A DNA stretch of 5,785 nucleotides from Trueperaceae bacterium (GTDB lineage Bacteria > Deinococcota > Deinococci > Deinococcales > Trueperaceae): contig SKMG01000096.1 of the NCBI GenBank assembly GCA_007121175.1, positions 1 to 5,785 of the forward strand, in the 5' to 3' direction. Position numbers and translations under genes: made by a program. This document shows, one piece after another, positions 1 through 5,161 of the stretch. Numbering within the stretch: position 1 is the stretch's first letter; every line of letters starts with the position of its first letter. The notes beneath the pieces were generated by a model. That model searched no databases, was not told where the DNA came from, and worked only from the letters and a program-made list of their open reading frames with translations.

Positions 1-530
1 ACCGCGCGCGGGAGCCCTTCGCGTTCGCGCGCCGCCGTGTCGAAGCGCCCCAGCACGCCAACCGGCGTCAGGTGTCGGCGCAGCGTGGCGACGATCGCGT
101 CGAGGTGCGGCTCGAGCGCGGCGCAGCCGTTCTGGACGACCAGCACCGGACCCAGCCGGTCGACGACGAGCCCCGGCAGGCCGTCGGCCTCGGCATGCAC
201 GCAGCGGTAGCCGTCCGCTCCGGCCATGCCCGCGGAGGGATCGCGGACGAGCGCGGCGCGGCGCTCCAGCGCGGCTTCGCAACGGGCGACGAGCGTCGCC
301 TCGTCCACCGGTGCGTCGATCGAGTGCACGAGCCGCACCGCGAGCTCAGAGGAGGGGTGCACGGCCGCCCAGCCCAGGGTGCGGCCGCGGCGGTTCAGCA
401 CCGGCGCGAAGCCGGGCTCCTCGGCCGGACGCATGACGTCCGAGCGGTAGACCCAGGGGTGACCGGCGGCGAGCCGCGCAGCCCCACGCCCGGACACCAC
501 GACCGGCGGGAGCAGGCGGCGATGCGGCAC
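1..530 (-). CDS. Class I SAM-dependent rRNA cytosine methyltransferase, RlmI/RlmO type (N-terminal part, 3' end outside window)
   Basis: The protein probably transfers a methyl group from S-adenosylmethionine to C5 of a 23S rRNA cytosine. RlmI of E. coli and RlmO of Thermus are characterised relatives. The visible 176 codons hold the substrate-binding half. A PUA-like domain lies at about residues 9-72, with the family signature GHPWVYRSD at 23-31. It is followed by the start of the linker domain with HAEADGLPGLVVDR at 112-125. The Rossmann methyltransferase domain and the catalytic cysteine lie beyond the left edge, so activity and the exact target cannot be judged. The GTG at 530 is chosen because it lies a few residues before the conserved PUA start. 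No good Shine-Dalgarno is visible there. TTG at 545 or ATG at 644 are in frame, but they would add residues that look unlike the family. The gene is divergent from the ferritin-like gene at 750. Confidence 0.85.
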   Translation of the reverse strand, partial: MPHRRLLPPVVVSGRGAARLAAGHPWVYRSDVMRPAEEPGFAPVLNRRGRTLGWAAVHPSSELAVRLVHSIDAPVDEATLVARCEAALERRAALVRDPSAGMAGADGYRCVHAEADGLPGLVVDRLGPVLVVQNGCAALEPHLDAIVATLRRHLTPVGVLGRFDTAAREREGLPRA

Positions 531-635
531 GGCGCATGCTACCAACGGCGTCGCTGCGGCCCGGATGCGCCGCGACGAAGGCGTCGAGTACGCCCGCGAA
601 GTCGCTTCGGCACAACGGCAATCTTCGTTGATTCC

Positions 636-653
636 GAGTACCATTGGGTACTC
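636..653. promoter_or_regulatory. Perfect inverted repeat, candidate operator
   Basis: GAGTACC, a 4-base ATTG spacer and GGTACTC form a perfect 7-bp inverted repeat in the 219-bp gap between two divergent genes. It lies in an AT-richer patch than its surroundings. It is about 100 bp upstream of each start codon and could bind a dimeric regulator serving one or both genes. No long U-tract follows on either strand, so a terminator is less likely. The regulator cannot be named from the sequence. Confidence 0.45.
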
Positions 654-688
654 TTGGCGGTTCCGGCGAGCGCGGTAGCAGATATGCT
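654..688 (+). promoter_or_regulatory. Possible promoter of the ferritin-like gene (weak)
   Basis: TTGGCG at 654-659 abuts the inverted repeat and resembles a -35 box in 4 of 6 positions. Downstream, TAGCAG at 676-681 gives a 16-bp spacer, while the better -10-like TATGCT at 683-688 is 23 bp away, which is too far. No combination is convincing. The call rests mainly on position: a promoter is needed between 531 and 750. Confidence 0.25.
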
Positions 689-749
689 CGCGACACGAAA
701 GGAGCCGCGCGAGAGCGAGCCGTGCGTGTTCTCGAAGAAAGGAAAGATC

Positions 750-1244
750 ATGAGCCTAACGACACTGGAAAGCGTGCTGAACCATGCGCTCAAGGATCTC
801 CTGAGCGCCGAGAAGCAGTTCCGCGACGCGCTGCCGAAGCTCTCCGAGGCCGCCGCCAACCGCGAGCTGGCGAGCGCGCTGCTCGAGCACCGCGACGAGA
901 CCGTGCACCACATCGAACGCCTCGAGCGCTGCTTCGAGCTGCTCGGGAAGTCGCCGCGATCGGAGAAGTGCGAGGCCGCCGAGGGCCTGGTCGAGGAAGG
1001 CAAGAGCATCATCGAGGAAGGCGGGGAAGGTCCCTCGTTCGACGTGGCCATCGTCGGCGCCGCCCGCAAGGTCGAGCACTACGAGATCGTCTCCTACGCC
1101 GACGCCTGCGAGTACGCCAAGAACCTCGGTCACCAGGAGCTGGAGAACGTCTTGCGCGAAACTCTCCAGGAGGAGCAGGTCACCGATTCGAAGCTCCACA
1201 AGCTCGGCGAGCGGCTGGTGATGGAGGCGAAGCGCAGCGCCTGA
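750..1244 (+). CDS. Ferritin-like YciE/YciF family protein (DUF892)
   Basis: This 164-residue, all-helical protein of the DUF892/YciF family has a ferritin-like four-helix bundle and is expected in the cytoplasm. E. coli YciF is a stress-associated relative that is thought to bind a di-metal centre; its biochemical role is not settled. Family signatures are visible: DLLSAEKQF at 16-24, EHRDETVHHIERLE at 46-59, a Cys-x4-EGLVEEG segment at 74-84, RKVEHYEIVSY at 106-116 and ETLQEEQVTDSKL at 137-149. Candidate metal ligands are Glu21, Glu50, His53/54, Glu109, His110 and Glu141/142, spread over four helices. The length is normal for the family. The ATG at 750 is preceded by AAAGGAAAG (738-746) at good spacing and matches the usual N-terminus. 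The same frame is open much further upstream, but that stretch is not family-like and overlaps the methyltransferase region. The gene is monocistronic or has its own promoter in 531-749. Confidence 0.93.
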   Translation: MSLTTLESVLNHALKDLLSAEKQFRDALPKLSEAAANRELASALLEHRDETVHHIERLERCFELLGKSPRSEKCEAAEGLVEEGKSIIEEGGEGPSFDVAIVGAARKVEHYEIVSYADACEYAKNLGHQELENVLRETLQEEQVTDSKLHKLGERLVMEAKRSA

Positions 1245-1256
1245 GCGCGCTCGTCT

Positions 1257-1280
1257 GGGCGCCGGCGGCACCTAGCGCCC
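1257..1280 (+). terminator. Weak hairpin downstream of the ferritin-like gene
   Basis: GGGCGC at 1257-1262 and GCGCCC at 1275-1280 can form a perfect 6-bp stem with a 12-base loop, 12 bp after the stop codon. There is no U-tract, so this is at best a non-canonical transcription end. Confidence 0.25.
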
Positions 1281-1298
1281 TCGATGCGCGGGGGCAGT

Positions 1299-1329
1299 GT
1301 GTCACGCCCCTCGGGGCACGTGGCATACT
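1299..1329 (+). promoter_or_regulatory. Candidate purA promoter with extended -10
   Basis: CATACT at 1324-1329 matches a -10 box in 4 of 6 positions and is preceded by TGG, giving the extended -10 arrangement. GTGTCA at 1299-1304 is a 4-of-6 match to a -35 box, at a long 19-bp spacing. The position, about 50 bp before the purA start, is suitable. This is pattern matching by eye only. Confidence 0.35.
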
Positions 1330-1334
1330 GCCCC
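1313..1334. promoter_or_regulatory. Inverted repeat overlapping the candidate purA -10, possible operator
   Basis: GGGGCA at 1313-1318 and TGCCCC at 1329-1334 form a perfect 6-bp inverted repeat with a 10-base spacer, arranged like the half-sites of a dimeric repressor. The spacer contains most of the CATACT element. A second overlapping symmetry, GCCCC/GGGGC at 1306-1317, and a direct repeat of GCCCCTCG at 1306-1313 and 1330-1337, 24 bp apart, share these bases. Chance symmetry is common in GC-rich DNA, so confidence is low. Confidence 0.3.
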
Positions 1335-1365
1335 TCGTGTGCGGCGGCGGGGTGCCGCGCCGACC

Positions 1366-1373
1366 GAGGAGGT
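1366..1373 (+). promoter_or_regulatory. Strong Shine-Dalgarno that fixes the purA start
   Basis: GAGGAGGT ends 4 bases before the ATG at 1378 and is a near-perfect anti-16S match. It supports this ATG over the upstream in-frame GTG at 1297. Confidence 0.8.
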
Positions 1374-1377
1374 CGCC

Positions 1378-2595
1378 ATGTCCGGCATCGCCATCCTAGG
1401 CGCCCAGTGGGGCGACGAAGGCAAGGGGAAGGTCGTCGACGCTCTGGCTGCCGACGCTGATCTCGTCGTCCGCTTCTCTGGCGGCGCCAATGCCGGCCAT
1501 ACCGTCGTGGTCGACGACGAGGTGTTCAAGCTCCACCACCTCCCCTGCGGAACGCTGCACGACAAGCCAACGTCGGTGCTCGGCGGCGGCATGGTGATCG
1601 ACCCTTGGAGCTTCCGCGACGAGCTCGAGGGGCTGCGCGAGCGGCGCGATCCCGGGCGCGTGCTGATCTCGTTTGAAGCCCACCTGGTGCTGCCGCATCA
1701 CAAGAAGAACGACGAGGGCGGCGGCTTCGTGGGCACCACCGGCCGCGGGATCGGACCGGCGTACTCCGACAAGGCGCGGCGGCTCGGCATCCGGTTCGGC
1801 GACCTGACCGACGAGTCCCGGCTGCGGGAGGCGCTGCAGCGGCTCATCGACGGCAAGCCGAACTCGACCGCCCGGGTCGGCTGGAAGGGCGTCGACGCCG
1901 CCATGGACGAACTCGCTGAGGTTCGCGACTACCTGGCCCCGTTCGTCGCGGACACCGGAGCGTTGGTCCGTGCGGCCCTCGCCCAGCGTCAGCGGGTGCT
2001 GTTCGAGGGCGGCCAGGGCACCATGCTCGACCTCTCGTATGGCACCTACCCCTTCGTGACGAGCTCGCACCCCACCGTCGGCGGCATCCTGGTCGGCGCC
2101 GGCGTCTCGCACCGTGCCCTGCACGGAGTCTACGGCGTCGTCAAGGCGTTCACCACCCGCGTCGGGCATGGTCCGTTCCGGACCGAGCTGCGTGGCGAGC
2201 TGGCGGAACGCCTGCGCGGCACCGGCGAGCACCAGTGGGACGAGTTCGGCACCACCACCGGCCGGCCGCGCCGGGTCGGCTGGCTCGACCTGCCGCAGCT
2301 GCGCTACGCCAGTGACATCAACGGCTTCGACGGGCTCGTCGTCACCAAGCTCGACGTGCTCTCCGGCCTCGAGGAGGTGCGCGTGTGCGTCGACGTCGAC
2401 GCGGGCGGCGCGCCCGTGTACGCGGTGCTGCCCGGATGGGGCGACTTGGCCGGGCTCGGTACGCGCGAGGCGCTGCCGCGCCAGGTGCTCGAGTACCTGA
2501 GCCTCATCGAGGAGGCCACTGGGGTCCCGGTCGCGATGTTCTCCACCAGCCCCAAGCGCGCCGACACCTACGGCGCGGTGCGCTGGGACGGCTAG
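1378..2595 (+). CDS. purA: Adenylosuccinate synthetase
   Basis: This cytoplasmic enzyme joins IMP and aspartate using GTP, forming adenylosuccinate in the first committed step from IMP to AMP. The 405-residue protein opens with the GTP-binding WGDEGKGK at 11-18. Asp13 and His41, the general base and acid in E. coli numbering, are both in place within GDEGKGK and GGANAGHT (35-42). Other family blocks are GTTGRGIGPAY at 119-129 (IMP site), FEGGQGTMLD at 209-218, WDEFGTTTGRPRRVGW at 287-302 and TKLD at 323-326 (guanine recognition). It is about 25 residues shorter than the E. coli enzyme, but all core motifs are present. The segment SSHPTVGGILVGAG (229-242) replaces the more usual N-T-AGG-type sequence, which I associate with Deinococcota. 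The ATG is chosen for its strong Shine-Dalgarno and the typical N-terminus. A hydrolase gene follows after 22 bp on the same strand. Confidence 0.98.
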   Translation: MSGIAILGAQWGDEGKGKVVDALAADADLVVRFSGGANAGHTVVVDDEVFKLHHLPCGTLHDKPTSVLGGGMVIDPWSFRDELEGLRERRDPGRVLISFEAHLVLPHHKKNDEGGGFVGTTGRGIGPAYSDKARRLGIRFGDLTDESRLREALQRLIDGKPNSTARVGWKGVDAAMDELAEVRDYLAPFVADTGALVRAALAQRQRVLFEGGQGTMLDLSYGTYPFVTSSHPTVGGILVGAGVSHRALHGVYGVVKAFTTRVGHGPFRTELRGELAERLRGTGEHQWDEFGTTTGRPRRVGWLDLPQLRYASDINGFDGLVVTKLDVLSGLEEVRVCVDVDAGGAPVYAVLPGWGDLAGLGTREALPRQVLEYLSLIEEATGVPVAMFSTSPKRADTYGAVRWDG

Positions 2596-2617
2596 GCGAG
2601 GGAGGCGCGAGGTCCGC

Positions 2618-3811
2618 ATGCTCCTGCCGCTGGCCCTCGCGACGCTGGCGGCGGGCGGCGCCGGGCTGGCCGCCTGGCGCATCGCCGACCGGATTGCCAG
2701 CGGCCTGCTCGTACCGACACCCTACGGACTGCAGCCGGAGTTCACGGTGACGCGTTACGAGGCGGGCGCCGCCGGCGACTGCTGGGGCAGCGTCGTGCTG
2801 CCGCTGCCGCAGAGCGCGCGCCCGCCGCAGTTCGCGCGAACCGCCGCCGAGGGTCGCTACGGGCTGCTGTGGGAGGACGGAGGCTCCGTCGGCCACGGCC
2901 GCTCCGTCGGCCACGGCCTGCTCGGGCCCTGCTCGGCGCGTGACGAGCTCAGCGTCACCCGCCCGCTCCGTGTGGTGCAGGGCGCCCCGCCGCGTGCCGG
3001 CGCGCCCGCGCGCCTCGATTCGACGATCTTCCGGCGCGACCCGCTGCGCGATCACGGCCTGCCCTTCGAGGACGTTCGGATCGACGGACCGGTAGGCACG
3101 ATAGCGGCCTGGTGGATCGAGCGCCAGAGCGCGAGCGCGGTGGTGATGGTCCACGGGCGCCGTCGCGGCGACCGGACCGAGGCGCTCCGGGCGCTGCCGA
3201 CCGTGGCCGCCGCGGGCGTCAGCGTGCTCGTGACCAGCTATCGCAACCACGATGCGAGCGACCGCAGCCCGGATGGGCTGTTCCACTATGGCGCGAGCGA
3301 GGCGGACGACCTACTCGCCGCCGTATCGTGGCTGCGAGACCGAGGGATCGAGCGCCTGGCGCTGGTGACCTACTCGATGGGCGGCGCGGTCGCGCTGTTG
3401 GCGCGCGAGCGCTGGCCAGGTACGGCTCCCGCGCTGCTCGGGATCAGCATGGACGCGCCCTTGCTGGACCCAGGTGCGGTGGTGACGCGGCGCGTGCGCC
3501 GCGTGGGACTGCCGCGGCTCGCGGCACGGCTCGGGCTGGCGCTGGCGGCGCGAAGGACCGGCGTGGACTTCGCGTCGCTCGACCTGCTCCGGTTCGCTCC
3601 GATGCTCGACGTGCCGGTGCTGGTGCAGATGACCGCGGAGGACGGCACCATACCGGTGGACCTGGTCGACGCCTTCGCCGCCTGCGCGCCGAGTCGCTGG
3701 CTCGACTATCGCCGGCTCGAGCGCGGCGAGCACGTCGAGTCCTGGAACGTCGACCCGGAGGGCTACGAGTCTGCCCTGAGCGCATTCCTCGAGCGCGCGC
3801 TCAGGCTCTGA
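2618..3811 (+). CDS. Membrane-anchored alpha/beta hydrolase, substrate unknown
   Basis: A 397-residue protein with an N-terminal hydrophobic segment (about residues 2-20) suggesting a membrane anchor or uncleaved signal. A poorly characterised region follows (about 30-165). From about 172 to the end there is a C-terminal alpha/beta hydrolase domain. The likely catalytic triad is Ser253 in the elbow TYSMGG (251-256), Asp342 in AEDGTIP and His372 in GEHVESWN. MVHG at 177-180 would supply the oxyanion region. The elbow has Thr where most relatives have Gly (GxSxG). The order and spacing fit BEM46/YfhR-like esterases or peptidases, but no substrate can be deduced. Residues 89-100 carry a duplicated SVGHG unit. 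The ATG at 2618 has GAGGT at 2609-2613 and starts 22 bp after purA, so co-transcription is likely. The gene converges with citrate synthase 63 bp downstream. Confidence 0.88.
   Translation: MLLPLALATLAAGGAGLAAWRIADRIASGLLVPTPYGLQPEFTVTRYEAGAAGDCWGSVVLPLPQSARPPQFARTAAEGRYGLLWEDGGSVGHGRSVGHGLLGPCSARDELSVTRPLRVVQGAPPRAGAPARLDSTIFRRDPLRDHGLPFEDVRIDGPVGTIAAWWIERQSASAVVMVHGRRRGDRTEALRALPTVAAAGVSVLVTSYRNHDASDRSPDGLFHYGASEADDLLAAVSWLRDRGIERLALVTYSMGGAVALLARERWPGTAPALLGISMDAPLLDPGAVVTRRVRRVGLPRLAARLGLALAARRTGVDFASLDLLRFAPMLDVPVLVQMTAEDGTIPVDLVDAFAACAPSRWLDYRRLERGEHVESWNVDPEGYESALSAFLERALRL
2883..2918 (+). repeat. Perfect 18-bp tandem duplication inside the hydrolase gene
   Basis: The unit GCTCCGTCGGCCACGGCC occurs twice back to back (2883-2900 and 2901-2918) without a mismatch. 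It keeps the reading frame and duplicates six codons, giving SVGHG-R-SVGHG at about residues 90-100. It lies in the variable N-terminal region, well away from the catalytic residues. Confidence 0.95.
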
Positions 3812-3829
3812 GCCGGGGAGACCACGGTG

Positions 3830-3850
3830 GCAGGGCGCGTTCGCCGCTGC
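3830..3850. terminator. Hairpin between convergent genes, possible bidirectional terminator
   Basis: GCAGGGCG (3830-3837) can pair with CGCC-G-CTGC (3842-3850) around a CGTT loop, giving 8 base pairs with one bulged G. It lies in the 63-bp gap between the converging stop codons at 3811 and 3875, where a shared terminator would be expected. No U-tract follows on either strand, so intrinsic termination is uncertain. Confidence 0.35.
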
Positions 3851-3874
3851 GAGGGGCTTCGCCAGGCCGCGACC

Positions 3875-5020
3875 CTAGCCGCGCTCGGCGAGCGGCACGA
3901 AACGCTTGCCGAGCTCGCCCCGGTACTGCAGCCGCGGGCGCACGAGGTGGTTGTCGGCGTACTGCTCGTACAGGTGCGCCATCCAGCCGCTCACTCGGGC
4001 GACCGCGAAGACCGGGGTGTACATGTCGACGGGGATGCCCAGCATCCGGTACACGCTCGCCGAGAAGAAGTCGAGATTCGCCCTGATGTTGGATTTCCCC
4101 CGCGCGTTCATCTCGCGCTCCATGACGCGCTCCATCTCGAGGGACATGTGGAAGTACTTCGCCTCGGAGGACGTCTCGGCGAGCTTCTCGGCCACGTCGC
4201 GCAGGATCTTGCCCCGCGGGTCGAGCACCCGGTAGACGCGGTGGCCGAAGCCCATCACTCGCCCCCGTGGCTTCGCGAGCGTGTCGAGCACGTACTGCTC
4301 GATCTTCTCGACGCTGCCGATCTGCTCGAGCGTCCGCATCACCGCCTCGTTGGCCCCGCCGTGCAGCGGACCCTTGAGCGAGCCGACGGCCGCGGCGATG
4401 GCGCTGTAGGCGTCGGTGAGGGTGCTCGCAGAGGTGCGTGCGGTGAAGGTGCTGGCGTTGCTGCCGTGCTCGGCGTGCAGCAGCAGAGCGGTGTTCAGGA
4501 CGCGGATCGCGGCGTCGTTGGGCACCTCGCCGTTGAGCATCCAGAGGAAGTTGCCGGCCAGACCGAGGTCCGACCTCGGCTCGAGCGGCGCTTCACCCCG
4601 GCGGAGGCGCTCGAAGGTGGCTACCAGGTTCGGGAACTGCACGACCAGCGACAGGCCGATTCGGCGCAGGTTGTCCGGGTCGATCTCGTCCGGGTTCTGG
4701 TCGAAGGCGGCGAGCATCGCTGCGGCGGCCTGCAGCATGTGCATCGGGTCGGTACCTGGGGGCAGGCACAGCAGCAGTTCCATCACCTTGTCCGGGATGG
4801 GGTAGTGCGGCACCAGCTCTGCACGGAAGTCCTCGAGCTGCTTCGCGGTGGGGAGCTCCCCGTGCCACAGCAGGTACACGACCTCCACGTAGGTGGCCTC
4901 GGTCAGGTCGCGGATGTCGTAGCCGCGGTAGAAGAGCTCGCCGCGTTCACCGTCGATGTGGCATATGTCGCTCTCCGCGAAGTAGACGCCGGCGAGACCG
5001 TGGTGGATGGTCGGTTCCAT
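3875..5020 (-). CDS. gltA: Citrate synthase (short, dimer-type form)
   Basis: It condenses oxaloacetate and acetyl-CoA to citrate, the entry step of the TCA cycle, in the cytoplasm. The 381-residue length matches the short Bacillus, Thermus and archaeal type rather than the roughly 427-residue NADH-regulated E. coli type. The catalytic residues are visible: His220 in GPLHGGANE (217-225), His260 in GFGHRVYR (257-264) and Asp317 in NLDFFSASVY (315-324). The substrate-binding His185 in AEHGSN, Arg269 and the late Arg342 and Arg361 are also present. The N-terminal GLAGVYFAESDICHIDGERGEL block is family-typical. The ATG at 5020 is chosen for its GGGAGGT site and because the 29 residues encoded upstream to an ATG at 5107 are basic and unlike the family. 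A 2-methylcitrate synthase cannot be fully excluded by motif alone, but no prp genes are adjacent. A membrane-protein gene lies 141 bp upstream on the same strand. Confidence 0.97.
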   Translation of the reverse strand: MEPTIHHGLAGVYFAESDICHIDGERGELFYRGYDIRDLTEATYVEVVYLLWHGELPTAKQLEDFRAELVPHYPIPDKVMELLLCLPPGTDPMHMLQAAAAMLAAFDQNPDEIDPDNLRRIGLSLVVQFPNLVATFERLRRGEAPLEPRSDLGLAGNFLWMLNGEVPNDAAIRVLNTALLLHAEHGSNASTFTARTSASTLTDAYSAIAAAVGSLKGPLHGGANEAVMRTLEQIGSVEKIEQYVLDTLAKPRGRVMGFGHRVYRVLDPRGKILRDVAEKLAETSSEAKYFHMSLEMERVMEREMNARGKSNIRANLDFFSASVYRMLGIPVDMYTPVFAVARVSGWMAHLYEQYADNHLVRPRLQYRGELGKRFVPLAERG

Positions 5021-5023
5021 GCT

Positions 5024-5030
5024 ACCTCCC
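5024..5030 (-). promoter_or_regulatory. Shine-Dalgarno that fixes the citrate synthase start
   Basis: On the minus strand GGGAGGT lies 3 bases before the ATG at 5020. It supports this start over the longer reading frame from 5107. The spacing is slightly short, but the match to the 16S tail is strong. Confidence 0.75.
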
Positions 5031-5128
5031 AAGGGTGCTCCGCCAAGCCGCCTGAGTGCCCGGCGAGGGCGGGAGAGCACCAACGATACCCATCGAGCGC
5101 AGATCACGCTGAGGCCGCGGACACCGTT

Positions 5129-5146
5129 GCGGCGGCGAGCCGCTGC
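5129..5146 (-). terminator. GC-rich hairpin between the membrane-protein gene and citrate synthase
   Basis: GCGGCGG (5129-5135) and CCGCTGC (5140-5146) can form a 7-bp stem, including one G-T pair, around a 4-base loop. It is 15 bp past the stop codon of the upstream membrane-protein gene. No U-tract follows on the minus strand. It could attenuate or end that transcript, or be chance structure in GC-rich DNA. The rest of the 141-bp gap shows no convincing promoter; TATCGT (minus strand, 5088-5083) is a possible -10 without a recognisable -35. Confidence 0.25.
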
Positions 5147-5161
5147 CCGAACCCGCGGAGT

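Noticed and set aside
636..653. Reading the inverted repeat as a LexA (SOS) box
   Set aside because: The GTAC half-sites are 6 bases apart, whereas the cyanobacterial-type LexA box, the closest I recall, has 4. The actinobacterial GAAC-N4-GTTC form does not match.
346..696. Minus-strand frame of 116 residues
   Set aside because: The overlapping minus frame starting at 530 has recognisable RlmI-type motifs. This one is a low-complexity Arg/Pro/Ala shadow.
72..749. Long plus-strand open frame leading into the ferritin-like gene
   Set aside because: The family-typical protein begins at 750 with a good ribosome site. The upstream stretch is Arg/Gly-rich and antisense to the clear methyltransferase motifs.
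1297..1377. N-terminal extension of PurA from an in-frame GTG
   Set aside because: It would place the start within the candidate promoter, and the strong GAGGAGGT lies just before the ATG at 1378.
1396..2682. 428-residue frame antisense to purA
   Set aside because: It is a typical GC-rich antisense shadow of a highly conserved gene, with no recognisable motif.
3112..4086. Plus-strand frame overlapping the end of the hydrolase and entering citrate synthase antisense
   Set aside because: Its composition is dominated by Arg/Gly/Ala, and it overlaps two well-supported genes in other frames.
5021..5107. N-terminal extension of citrate synthase from ATG 5107
   Set aside because: The extra 29 residues are unlike the family, and the ribosome site at 5024-5030 points to the ATG at 5020.
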